This document shows positions 1 to 6,903 of a stretch of 11,735 bases of DNA, one piece after another (the first letter of the stretch is position 1; each line of letters opens with the position of its first letter). The translations under genes and the position numbers were made by a program. The notes beneath the pieces were generated by a model. That model was not told where the DNA came from, did not search any database, and worked only from the letters and a program-made list of their open reading frames with translations. Origin of the DNA: Methylomonas sp. (GTDB lineage: Bacteria; Pseudomonadota; Gammaproteobacteria; Methylococcales; Methylomonadaceae); the NCBI GenBank assembly GCA_026990815.1, contig JALXCS010000336.1:1-11735 (forward strand), written 5' to 3'.

Positions 1-73
1 CCCCTCATGAAGTTTTTTTTGGAAATGCTCAGCGTAAGGTTGTATGAATACTAAAATTGCACTTCGGAGTTGA
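1..73 (+). mobile_element. Possible 3' tail of an IS30-like transposase
   Basis: In frame from base 3 the sequence reads PHEVFFGNAQRKVV and stops at 45-47. A TP-x-EVFF element followed by a short basic tail is typical of the extreme C-terminus of integrase-core (DDE) transposases such as the IS30 family. A second frame opens at 44 and ends in KIALRS at 71-73, which resembles the 'VALRx-stop' ending of the same proteins, so a frameshift near base 45 is plausible. Only the end lies inside the window, so neither family nor IS boundary can be fixed. It could also be a chance resemblance in decayed DNA. Confidence 0.4.
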
Positions 74-119
74 ATTCGCGCATTTCATTATTACAGAGTT
101 ATCAGTTTTATTCTCTATA

Positions 120-334
120 GGAAAAAAACTGTATTTAGTTTTCATAACGAACCAGCAGGAACTACCTCCGGCTATTTTAAAAGTTTTAACCAAGCCACCG
201 ACCAGTCTAAAGATACTTTAACTGCCCCCTTCACCAGCTCACATGGCTGGTATTGGGAAAACAAAACATCAACCCCTATAAAAGTGACTTTAAAAACCAA
301 AGGACAATATCAAATAAAGGGTTTAATATTATGA
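120..334 (+). pseudogene. C-terminal remnant of a transmembrane anchor protein
   Basis: An open stretch without a start codon encodes about 66 residues, FSFHNEPAGTTSGYFK... to ...GQYQIKGLIL, stopping at TGA 332-334. The pattern of a (F/H)-x-EP-x-G block, then LTAPFTSSHGWYWENK, then alternating hydrophobic residues matches my recollection of the C-terminal periplasmic beta domain of proteins annotated as 'transmembrane anchor protein'. Just upstream, another frame reads GKKLY (120-134), which would continue naturally into FSFH if one base were restored near 134. That suggests a one-base deletion. The N-terminal membrane helix and the first half of the protein are absent from the window. The remnant lies directly after a possible IS end, so insertion followed by decay is a likely cause. 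A short ATG ORF overlaps its stop (ATGA at 331-334) but ends after 14 codons. Confidence 0.5.
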
Positions 335-545
335 GCAAAAGCTTGTTCCACGACAAAAAATTAACGCACTCCTAAATTCTGTCTTTCAACGCCTAATTTT
401 TCGAGTCACCTGATGCACTGCCTATGACCAGTGCGGAAAACCATGTACTTTATTTAACATAATTCACTGATCTATAAGTATTACTCTCAACTTGCGCTAA
501 TTCTGTGTTATTGGCCTGTTCAAAAACAGTTGCCTGTCAATTTTT
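335..545. other. Intergenic stretch without a recognisable gene
   Basis: This stretch lies between the pseudogene end and the flotillin promoter. The only ORF-like item is a 14-codon frame starting at 331. GCACTG (415-420) and CAGTGC (429-434) form a 6-bp inverted repeat with an 8-base loop, not followed by a T tract, so it is not a convincing terminator. I see nothing else. Confidence 0.6.
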
Positions 546-573
546 TTTACAGTATTATCAAGCCCTGTATAAT
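546..573 (+). promoter_or_regulatory. Sigma70-type promoter for the flotillin-like gene
   Basis: TTTACA (546-551) and TATAAT (568-573) are separated by 16 bases. That is five of six matches at -35 and six of six at -10. Transcription would start near 580, giving a leader of about 85 bases before the ATG at 665. A second TATAAT at 620-625 lacks a reasonable -35 at normal spacing. Confidence 0.55.
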
Positions 574-664
574 CAGTTAATTACATGTATCATTTAATGT
601 AATTGATTTCTGACACAATTATAATAAAAACCCGCAGTATCTTGATTTTTAAAGAGGGGCTATC

Positions 665-2104
665 ATGGGATCTATTTTTTTTATCGCTGCTTCATTTTTG
701 GCAGCTATCTTTCTGATTTCCAACATATACAAACGCAGCAATAAAAAAACCGCCTATATCCTGTCTGGCTATGGCAAAGAACAAATTCTCCTGGATAAAA
801 GCGCATTTGTCTTGCCGATTCTTCATCAAGTAATTCCGGTCAATTTGAACACTCAATGCCTGAATGTAAAAGCCAAGGAGAATTCCGCCCTATTCACAAA
901 GGACCACTTGAAACTAGATGCTTCATTTGATTTTTACATAAGGGTGCCAGCAGATGAAAACCATATCCTTAAAGCAGGTCAAGCACTAGGGAATTTAACC
1001 ACAAAAAAATCAGCCTTAAAAAAATTTTTAAAAGGCAAATTGGAATACAGTTTACGGCAAACCGCCGCATCGCTTTCGATGCTGGAAATACTCCAGCAAC
1101 AAGTGAGTTTTTCAGAAAAAATCCACTCTCAGTTAGAAACTGAATTACAAAAAAATGGCTTATTACTTGAATCGGTTTCAGTTCAGGCTATCAGTCCAAC
1201 AGCCATTGATTTTTATCACGACGCAAATTTAATAGAAAAACAGGCCAAAACCCAACTGATTTCAAAAATTAATGTAGAAATAAAAAACCAGGAAATTGAA
1301 TCTGAAAAATTACTTCTTGAAATTGAAAAGAAAAAACAAACCATGCGGCTTGAGCAAGAAAAACAGATTAATTTATGTCGTATAGCAATAGAGTCCGATG
1401 TTGCGAAAGAGCAATTACATATGCGCACTGAACTTACAAAGGTTGAGTTAGCAAAGCACCATGAATTGGAATTAGAAAAACAAATACTTGAAACCGAGCT
1501 GGAAAGGCAAAGACAAGAGAAAATAAAACTCAGTGCAAAAATTCAGAAAACCAAGGAAATTGCCTTGGCCGAACAGGAAACAGAATTTGAATTGGCAAAA
1601 AAAGAACAAATGGCGGAACTAGAAATCAAGCAAATATTAGAAGTCGCCCAAGCGAAAAAAAAAGCCGCAGCAATCTTTGCTGAGACAGAAAAAATCAAAG
1701 CGGAAGCCAAAATCAAGGCCTCACAAATAATAAATGACCTGGAAAAACAAAAATTTGATATCACTGCCGAAGGGATCAAACAAATTAATTCCGTAATTGG
1801 CGCACTCTGCCAAAGTGACTTCCCCGAAAGACTGCATGATAATCTCATATCCGTTATTTCCGGCCTGGTCGATTCGAAAAACGATCCCGTTCTTCGTTCT
1901 GGCTCCAGGATAAGCAATATGCAACTCGTTACCGAACAACATGACAACAATAACAGCAGCAAAAAAAGGGACAAACTACAAGCTCTGCTAAATGAAGCTA
2001 ACAGCTCAATGAATCAAGAACAGGACTTACCTGGAAATTTTGATCTTGAAGCACTTGCTACCACACCACAATTAAGAAAAACCGGGAAAGTAGGTCTGCA
2101 ATAA
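665..2104 (+). CDS. Flotillin/YqiK-like SPFH (band 7) membrane protein
   Basis: The 479-residue protein has one N-terminal membrane helix (about residues 3-21), then an SPFH/band 7 domain (about 27-195). The domain holds the family-like stretches VLPILHQVIPVNLNT and LESVSVQAISPTAIDFY. A long Glu/Lys/Gln-rich coiled coil (about 195-375) and a low-complexity Asn/Ser/Lys tail follow. This is the layout of bacterial flotillins such as E. coli YqiK, which is longer at about 550 residues. Flotillins oligomerise at the inner membrane, organise membrane microdomains and affect fluidity. No direct substrate is known. The start is supported by GAGGGG (654-659) five bases before ATG. The gene stands alone: no NfeD-type (OB-fold) partner, common beside flotillin genes, is visible on either side, and the neighbours are read in the opposite direction. 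The family call is firm; the cellular role is not. Confidence 0.85.
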   Translation: MGSIFFIAASFLAAIFLISNIYKRSNKKTAYILSGYGKEQILLDKSAFVLPILHQVIPVNLNTQCLNVKAKENSALFTKDHLKLDASFDFYIRVPADENHILKAGQALGNLTTKKSALKKFLKGKLEYSLRQTAASLSMLEILQQQVSFSEKIHSQLETELQKNGLLLESVSVQAISPTAIDFYHDANLIEKQAKTQLISKINVEIKNQEIESEKLLLEIEKKKQTMRLEQEKQINLCRIAIESDVAKEQLHMRTELTKVELAKHHELELEKQILETELERQRQEKIKLSAKIQKTKEIALAEQETEFELAKKEQMAELEIKQILEVAQAKKKAAAIFAETEKIKAEAKIKASQIINDLEKQKFDITAEGIKQINSVIGALCQSDFPERLHDNLISVISGLVDSKNDPVLRSGSRISNMQLVTEQHDNNNSSKKRDKLQALLNEANSSMNQEQDLPGNFDLEALATTPQLRKTGKVGLQ

Positions 2105-2123
2105 AGCAGTTTTAGAAAATCTT

Positions 2124-2144
2124 AAAAGAGCCCCCTTCCGGGGA
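2124..2144 (-). terminator. Possible weak terminator of the leftward operon
   Basis: On the minus strand a short GC stem (2140-2144 pairing with 2131-2135, loop 2136-2139) is followed by CTCTTTT. It lies about 125 bases past the DUF2959 stop, in the gap between converging genes. The stem is only four GC pairs plus one wobble pair, so strength is doubtful. On the plus strand no T tract follows it. Confidence 0.3.
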
Positions 2145-2269
2145 GGTAAAGGTTCTATACAACTGGTTATTATCAATCGAAATCTAAACAGTAACGGAAA
2201 CAAGAAATCTGCGAATTGGCCTCCCAGAACATTAGCATTCCCCATATTTCTGATCAGCAGAAAAAGTAA

Positions 2270-2983
2270 CTACTGAGGCCCGGGCAGAGCTCGCTGTTCA
2301 ACCAAAGTCAAGACAAAACCATTGGCTTCTTCTATTGATTTTTCCATGGCTCTGATAAGCTGGGCGATATCCAGACTAATCTCGAGAAACTCATGCTGTA
2401 AAGCAGCGATAGCCTGAGCATTCAGATTATGTTTTAAAAACAACACTTGATCTTTGAAAGCCGCCAAAACTGGCTGTATTTTGTCTTCAGCCTGGCGCAT
2501 GGTTTTTATTAATCGGCTATAGCGTTGCCTTGATGATTTTAATTTGGTACGGCTTTGGGCACGTAGGGAACGATTCGTGTACTGCTCAAGCTCAGCTTCC
2601 CACTCAACAAATAAGGCTTCTGAAACTTCCTCAATGGATAAAATCCTTTCCCGGACACTATTGGCTTTAGCCTGACTTAGATCTAACTGGTGTTTAAGAA
2701 TTTTATAGCGAACATCCAGACTTCCCGCCTCAACCTGCAGTAAATCACGAAAACGCTCCAAAGCATCTTCAAACTGGGTTTTAGTTTCTTCCAGACTGAC
2801 GCATGCTTCTTCAACCCTGCAAACCACAATATCCCGCTTATGGTGCCCTACTGATTCCTTTGCCCGGTAATAAAGATGCCGACATTTTCTAAGAAAATAC
2901 CCAATCACCAAATCCAGGGTTTGTTTCGCCATTTCTTCTTGAACAGTACGAGATGAGCTTTGTTGTTTTTTGGATTCTGCCAT
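2270..2983 (-). CDS. DUF2959 family coiled-coil protein, no clear signal peptide
   Basis: The 237-residue product matches the DUF2959 family as I recall it: YYRAKESVGHHKRDIVVCRV (38-57), an Glu-rich helix with ETKTQFEDALERF, then ALFVEWEAELEQY, SRQRYSRLIKTMRQAE and DQVLFLKHNLNAQAIAAL. It is predicted almost wholly helical, with several coiled-coil segments. Many family members are short lipoproteins in which a lipobox Cys lies four residues before the YY pair. Here Cys34 occupies that position, but it is preceded by a charged, Gln/Ser-rich 33-residue N-terminus with no proper signal peptide, so export is uncertain. Its ATG directly follows the stop of the mfnE-like gene (TAA then ATG, zero gap), so the two should be co-transcribed and translationally coupled. 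It is the last gene of the operon. Function is unknown, and a role in cofactor synthesis is only suggested by position. Confidence 0.75.
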   Translation of the reverse strand: MAESKKQQSSSRTVQEEMAKQTLDLVIGYFLRKCRHLYYRAKESVGHHKRDIVVCRVEEACVSLEETKTQFEDALERFRDLLQVEAGSLDVRYKILKHQLDLSQAKANSVRERILSIEEVSEALFVEWEAELEQYTNRSLRAQSRTKLKSSRQRYSRLIKTMRQAEDKIQPVLAAFKDQVLFLKHNLNAQAIAALQHEFLEISLDIAQLIRAMEKSIEEANGFVLTLVEQRALPGPQ

Positions 2984-3571
2984 TTATTTTACAAACCAGG
3001 AATTAAAAGAATCAATATCTCCACGGTTGATAACCTTGATCTGAGAATTTAGCTTGTTAGCATACTGGGTAAAAGCTTTATCGACAATACCCTTTCGAAT
3101 TAATTCCTCAATTGAGTACCGCCGTGGAATTAAAGTTGATTTTACTAAAATCAGATTTGTTGCTAAAAGCTGTTCAGCCAACCATGCAGCCAAACTATCC
3201 GAGGTAATATCCCAGCTTGCTGGAATCCCTGCCTTATTTAACATTTCTATTTTCGGCGTCCAGACAACTGTTTTTTTGGCTTCAAGCGAACTAGTGATAT
3301 GTAATAATGAACTTGCCAACTTTAACTGAGGCTGGATACCTTGAAAAAGCAAAGCCATTTGCTGCATTGCCAAAATTGCCATTTGATGGGCATTTTGATC
3401 CTGAAAACCCCATTGCTTTTGAGTGATGCGCACCTGATCAGCAAAACCACCGCCGCCAGGGACAATGACAAGCTTGGCTTGATTGTGTTGTACAATTTTA
3501 TCCAGCCACGCTTTTAATAAAGGTGATTTCGTCAAACTGCCCCCCAGTTTGACCACCCCGATTTGTGACAT
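2984..3571 (-). CDS. Amino-acid-kinase-fold protein, MfnE-like
   Basis: The 195-residue protein has the amino acid kinase (aspartate/uridylate kinase) fold. Visible signatures are the N-terminal VVKLGGSL (6-13) that binds phosphate, VPGGGGFADQVR (38-48), and WDITSDSLAAWLAE (120-133), followed by ILVKST. The size and the last motif fit the small kinase subgroup containing archaeal MfnE, which phosphorylates 5-(aminomethyl)-3-furanmethanol phosphate to its diphosphate with ATP during methanofuran synthesis. Methylotrophic bacteria carry homologues for their methanofuran-type cofactor. Adjacency to an MfnF-like gene supports this over a general amino-acid or nucleotide kinase. Its start lies three bases after the pabB stop, with GAAGGG as a plausible ribosome site inside the end of pabB. 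The enzyme is cytoplasmic. The fold is certain; the substrate is inferred. Confidence 0.78.
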   Translation of the reverse strand: MSQIGVVKLGGSLTKSPLLKAWLDKIVQHNQAKLVIVPGGGGFADQVRITQKQWGFQDQNAHQMAILAMQQMALLFQGIQPQLKLASSLLHITSSLEAKKTVVWTPKIEMLNKAGIPASWDITSDSLAAWLAEQLLATNLILVKSTLIPRRYSIEELIRKGIVDKAFTQYANKLNSQIKVINRGDIDSFNSWFVK

Positions 3572-3574
3572 GAA

Positions 3575-4948
3575 CTAGCCCTTCATCTGATTAATCACCT
3601 CAATCAGAGCTGCGGCTTTGTCAAAACTCTCCTGATATTCCTCTTCTAATATCGAATCCTGAACAATACCGCCACCTGCAGAAAAATAAATTTTATTTTG
3701 GTGATAAGTCATGGTACGTATGGCAATATTGGTATCCATATTACCATCAAAACCAATATATCCGATTGAACCACAATAAACACCACGTCGATCAGGCTCT
3801 AATTCTTCAATAATTTCCATAGCCCTAATTTTTGGGGCCCCAGTAATGGAGCCACCAGGAAAACAACTTCTTAATAAATCCAGTGAATGCTTCCCTTTCT
3901 GCAAAGTACCTGTGATGGTGCTAACCAGATGATGCACGGTAGCATAGCTTTCGACAGAAAATAATCTGGGCACTTTCACCGAACCAATTTTACAGGTTTT
4001 GCTTAAATCATTGCGCAATAAATCAACGATCATGACATTTTCTGCACGATCTTTTTCACTTTGCCGAAGCTGTTCGATCTGAAATTGATTCTCTATAAGG
4101 TCTTTTCTACGGGGTCGTGTCCCCTTGATTGGACGGGTCTCAACAAAATTTCCAGTTACTTGAAGAAAGCGTTCCGGTGAGGAACTCAACACCTGCGCAC
4201 CAGGAATATTAAGATAACTAGCGAAAGGCGCAGCATTTAGCTCCCTTAATTTCAAGTAGGCTTGCCAGGGGTCACCTGAACATTCCACACTGAATCGCTG
4301 GGATAAATTGACCTGATAACAATCCCCTTCTCGTAAATAGTATTTTACTTTAGAAAAGGCTTTAGCGTAGGATTCCCTGGTCATGTTCGATGCTACGTTG
4401 GCCAACACCTTAAAATTTTCCGTTTTGGTTATCTTTTGAATGGAGCTGAATTGCTCTTGCAATTCTGACCAGTCTATTTCTGAATGCTCCTGCCCAACCA
4501 GACAGCTTCGCTTTAATTGATGATCAACAATAACAGCCCACTGATATATCCCAATCGCCATTTCAGGAATCTTCTCTGAAGATCCGGCCACCTCAGGCAA
4601 TCGCTCCAGCCTCCGCGCCAAATCGTAGGAAAAATAACCAATAGCGCCACCATTAAATGGCAAACCTTTTATTCCAGGATGATATTCACCTAGCTGCTGT
4701 TTGAGAAGGGAAAACGGATCTTCGGTAAATTGTTTTACTGTGCCATTCTGATTTATGTCAGTTACGCTCCCTTTTGTTACTAAAGTACAAACAGGGTTAG
4801 CGGCTAAAATATCAAAACGACCGTACTGACTATTGGGCGCACCACTGTCAAGAAAAACCGACCATAGCCTATTTGCTAAAGGAGCAAAAAGCTTAGCACT
4901 GTCTTTAAAATAAGGTAGCGAAATAATCTTGACTTTTGGCGATAACAT
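3575..4948 (-). CDS. pabB: Aminodeoxychorismate synthase component I (PabB)
   Basis: PabB converts chorismate, with ammonia from the PabA glutaminase, to 4-amino-4-deoxychorismate, the precursor of 4-aminobenzoate. The 457-residue length matches stand-alone PabB. The N-terminal anthranilate-synthase-like region runs to about residue 170, and the chorismate-binding domain fills roughly 185-455. Motifs seen are GDCYQVNLSQRF (208-219), PIKGTRPR (273-280), ENVMIVDLLRNDL (303-315), CFPGGSITGAPK (362-373), YCGSIGYIGFDG (391-402) and AGGGIVQDS (424-432). The Lys in PIKGT (residue 275) separates PabB from TrpE, which has PIAGT. No fused PabA or PabC domain is present, so those must be encoded elsewhere. 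Four bases separate it from the upstream mfnF-like gene. In this setting 4-aminobenzoate probably serves tetrahydromethanopterin as well as folate. Confidence 0.93.
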   Translation of the reverse strand: MLSPKVKIISLPYFKDSAKLFAPLANRLWSVFLDSGAPNSQYGRFDILAANPVCTLVTKGSVTDINQNGTVKQFTEDPFSLLKQQLGEYHPGIKGLPFNGGAIGYFSYDLARRLERLPEVAGSSEKIPEMAIGIYQWAVIVDHQLKRSCLVGQEHSEIDWSELQEQFSSIQKITKTENFKVLANVASNMTRESYAKAFSKVKYYLREGDCYQVNLSQRFSVECSGDPWQAYLKLRELNAAPFASYLNIPGAQVLSSSPERFLQVTGNFVETRPIKGTRPRRKDLIENQFQIEQLRQSEKDRAENVMIVDLLRNDLSKTCKIGSVKVPRLFSVESYATVHHLVSTITGTLQKGKHSLDLLRSCFPGGSITGAPKIRAMEIIEELEPDRRGVYCGSIGYIGFDGNMDTNIAIRTMTYHQNKIYFSAGGGIVQDSILEEEYQESFDKAAALIEVINQMKG

Positions 4949-4952
4949 TCAG

Positions 4953-6002
4953 TTAGTTTAAAGACAATCTTGCCAAATCGCTAACTGCAACAGCTGGAGC
5001 ACAATCAGCAATACTCATTTCAGAATCGATAGCGGATGAATTAAACAAGTCTTCAAAGTCAATATAGGGATAATCCAAACGATTTGCCAACTCTTTAACC
5101 AAAAACCGGCCAATGCCAGCGCCAACCAAACAGGCATTTGAATCTATCAAGCCTCTAGAAAGCTGTCTCTCGCATGCCTTTTGCAATCTACTTAATTGCA
5201 TGGAACGAATATTTTTAGCCAACTGTCGCCATTGCTCATGCTCACTTGCTTGGTAATCGCAGCCTATCATGCGCGCCAGTCTTTTTCCACTACAGGCCTC
5301 GGTTTTTTCGCCATTGTCCGCAGCAGCCATCTGATCATGTGATTCATTCAGTTCACCAGTCAAACGATACACATCTGCCATAGTGGCAAAATACTCGGCC
5401 ATAACACCGACTCTGTGTCCATTAAAATCAACTTCGGGCGAAATAGACATCACCGGCGTCCGGATAATGCCAGTATAAACCATCTCTTCAACTGTCAATC
5501 GCTCAAAATCAGTGGTTCCACGCATTTGAACCGTAGCATCTCTGCACACAATGATATCTGTCGTGGTGCTGCCAATATCGACAAACAACCCGGTTTTAAT
5601 TGTCTTTGCTACAACGGTTGCGCTCGCCAACCAATTTGCAGAAGCAATATCATTGGCCGTATCTTGCGAAAGCTGTTCTGGAGCAATAAAGCCTTTGTTT
5701 CCAGCAAACAGGGTAATGCTTTCTTGACCGAACCGATGAGCGATATAATCAACAATGGCCGAAACCCCCTGCTGCCTACAGGGAAACACATCCACCAGTT
5801 CACCAGTCATCGTCACTGCATGTAATATCGGTTGTTCTGGAATTGACTCCATTACCGCATCAATCGCAACACCCAATTCATTCAGTCCTTTCCATAAAAG
5901 ACACGACTGCTGGATAACTGCTAAAATTTTTCCACTAGAATCCATCATGGCCACTTTAAGATGTGCACCACCTATGTCCCAACCAATTATTACATCTAAC
6001 AT
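4953..6002 (-). CDS. Hydantoinase/oxoprolinase-family protein, MfnF-like
   Basis: The 349-residue protein belongs to the ASKHA-type hydantoinase/oxoprolinase group often annotated in bacteria as 'H4MPT-linked C1 transfer pathway protein'. The N-terminal phosphate loop is IIGWDIGGAHLKVA (5-18). A second nucleotide-binding motif, LFVDIGSTTTDIIV (139-152), precedes RGTTDFERLTVEEMVYTGII (161-180), AEYFATMADVYRLTGE (202-217) and LVGAGIGRFLVKEL (292-305). The archaeal homologue MfnF joins the furan diphosphate made by MfnE to gamma-glutamyltyramine in methanofuran synthesis. The bacterial partner molecule may be tyrosine-based. The start is set by MLDVIIGWDIGG, since the phosphate loop must lie close to the N-terminus. 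Only a weak ribosome site (CTGGA) precedes it. It is the first gene of the tight four-gene block. The family is firm; the exact reaction in bacteria is inferred. Confidence 0.82.
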   Translation of the reverse strand: MLDVIIGWDIGGAHLKVAMMDSSGKILAVIQQSCLLWKGLNELGVAIDAVMESIPEQPILHAVTMTGELVDVFPCRQQGVSAIVDYIAHRFGQESITLFAGNKGFIAPEQLSQDTANDIASANWLASATVVAKTIKTGLFVDIGSTTTDIIVCRDATVQMRGTTDFERLTVEEMVYTGIIRTPVMSISPEVDFNGHRVGVMAEYFATMADVYRLTGELNESHDQMAAADNGEKTEACSGKRLARMIGCDYQASEHEQWRQLAKNIRSMQLSRLQKACERQLSRGLIDSNACLVGAGIGRFLVKELANRLDYPYIDFEDLFNSSAIDSEMSIADCAPAVAVSDLARLSLN

Positions 6003-6139
6003 TTCCAGTGTATTTTTCGTTATCGAAAATGACAGTGTCTAAAAGGTTGACAGGTTATGGAGATCGTTACGAGACGAATAGAAAAACTGCACTCGATTTA
6101 CCACTGTCGCAGTAGGATCATCTTTAGCCCGATAGCCAC
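6003..6139 (-). promoter_or_regulatory. Upstream region of the mfnF-pabB-mfnE operon
   Basis: This 137-base gap is the only sizeable break in the leftward gene run from metH to DUF2959. No consensus -35/-10 pair stands out on the minus strand. It contains the palindrome TTTTCGTTATCGAAAA (6014-6029), flanked by two copies of CAGTGT. A separate promoter or operator here is plausible, but read-through from metH is equally possible, as no terminator is visible. Confidence 0.35.
6014..6029. repeat. Palindrome between CAGTGT direct repeats
   Basis: TTTTCG (6014-6019) and CGAAAA (6024-6029) form a perfect 6-bp inverted repeat around TTAT. CAGTGT occurs on both sides, at 6006-6011 and 6033-6038. The palindrome ends 12 bases upstream of the mfnF-like start codon. 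It could be an operator or a small mRNA hairpin near the ribosome site. This is a pattern only, with no known binding protein assigned. Confidence 0.5.
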
Positions 6140-6376
6140 CTAGGAAAAACTGCCAAGAAAAGAATCAACATCAACTTCTGAAAAAGGCCAAAATAACTCC
6201 GTCCCGGTTTCTTTATGATATAAAACTGGGATTTTAACAGCATATTTATCCTGCCATTTTTCTTGTTCAGCAATGTCAATGTATTCCAATTGCTGTTGTT
6301 GAATTTTTTTTTTGATAATAGCTTCAGCTTGCTCGCAAAGGTGACATCCCGAAGTTCCAAATAATATATATCCCAT
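6140..6376 (-). CDS. Glutaredoxin-like thioredoxin-fold protein (DUF836 type)
   Basis: The 78-residue protein begins MGYILFGTSGCHLCEQAE and has the redox motif C11-H-L-C14 at the start of helix 1. Pro50 in VKIPVLYH is the cis-proline typical of the thioredoxin fold, followed by GTELFWPF. The size fits the small glutaredoxin-like (DUF836) family, presumed cytosolic thiol-disulfide oxidoreductases whose partners are mostly unknown. It starts six bases after the yqhA-family stop and is probably translated with it. The ribosome site is poor. A run of ten A residues on the coding strand (6304-6313) encodes three lysines and is prone to slippage. A parallel frame overlapping most of the gene is a shadow, as it lacks the CxxC and cis-Pro context. 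Confidence 0.8.
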   Translation of the reverse strand: MGYILFGTSGCHLCEQAEAIIKKKIQQQQLEYIDIAEQEKWQDKYAVKIPVLYHKETGTELFWPFSEVDVDSFLGSFS

Positions 6377-6382
6377 TACTTT

Positions 6383-6901
6383 CTAAGAGCTTTTTGCAAT
6401 TTTTTCTAGATACCCCATAAACAGGGCGGAAATAACTAATGCCAAATGAATAATCACATACCACATGATCTTGTCATTATGGGTATGCTCAACATTCATA
6501 AAAATTTTCAGCAAATGGATGGACGAAATGGCAACAACCGAAGAAGCTACCTTCAATTTTAATGAACCATAATCGTGCTTTCCCAACCAATCAAGTTTTT
6601 CAGCATCTTCAGTAAGACTCAACTGAGAAACAAAATTTTCATAGCCACTGAACATAACAATAACCAATAAACTTCCTACCAAAATCAAGTCAATCAACGA
6701 TAAGGCGGTAAGAATTAGCTGGGATTCCTTGATTTCCATAATTAGTGGAAAAATGTGAAAAACTTCTTGGAAAAACTTGACGGCCAACATGATTAGAATC
6801 AGACTCATCCCGAAGTAGATAGGCGCTAAAATCCACCGACTAGCATACAAGGCTCTCTCCATCACTCTTTCCAACGAAGAATCGCTTGCTTTTTTATGCA
6901 T
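6383..6901 (-). CDS. yqhA: YqhA family (UPF0114) inner-membrane protein
   Basis: The protein matches E. coli YqhA along its length: LERVMERALYASRWILAPIY, LKFFQEVFHI-like stretch, SLIDLILVGSLLVIVMFSGY, SQLSLTEDAEKLDWLGK, SSVVAISSIHLLKIFM and IMWYVIIHLALVISALFMGY. Four membrane helices are predicted at about residues 21-43, 60-83, 118-137 and 143-165. Function is unknown. I chose the ATG at 6901 (172 residues) because it follows the metH stop by two bases and gives an N-terminus close to E. coli YqhA. A longer frame from 6931 would overlap metH by 28 bases and add MAISTHPSLI, with no good ribosome site for either start. Translational coupling to metH is likely. There is no evident biochemical link to methionine synthesis. 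Confidence 0.88.
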   Translation of the reverse strand: MHKKASDSSLERVMERALYASRWILAPIYFGMSLILIMLAVKFFQEVFHIFPLIMEIKESQLILTALSLIDLILVGSLLVIVMFSGYENFVSQLSLTEDAEKLDWLGKHDYGSLKLKVASSVVAISSIHLLKIFMNVEHTHNDKIMWYVIIHLALVISALFMGYLEKIAKSS

Positions 6902-6903
6902 AA

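Noticed and set aside
620..625. Second TATAAT as the flotillin promoter
   Set aside because: No -35-like hexamer at 15-19 bases. The upstream TTTACA/TATAAT pair is much better.
1543..1974. 143-codon minus-strand frame inside the flotillin-like gene
   Set aside because: Its Ser/Cys/Phe-rich composition is the mirror of the Lys/Glu coiled-coil codons. There is no supporting ribosome site or homology.
2247..2263. TTTCTG/CAGAAA hairpin just past the DUF2959 stop
   Set aside because: It is AT-rich with no T tract on either strand immediately after the stem, so it is not supported as a terminator.
3575..4948. Anthranilate synthase component I (TrpE) instead of PabB
   Set aside because: The active-site motif is PIKGT with Lys275, the PabB signature, and the length fits PabB.
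6124..6360. Alternative 78-codon leftward frame overlapping the glutaredoxin-like gene
   Set aside because: It is the neighbouring frame of the real gene. It lacks the CxxC/cis-Pro pattern and its product resembles no family.
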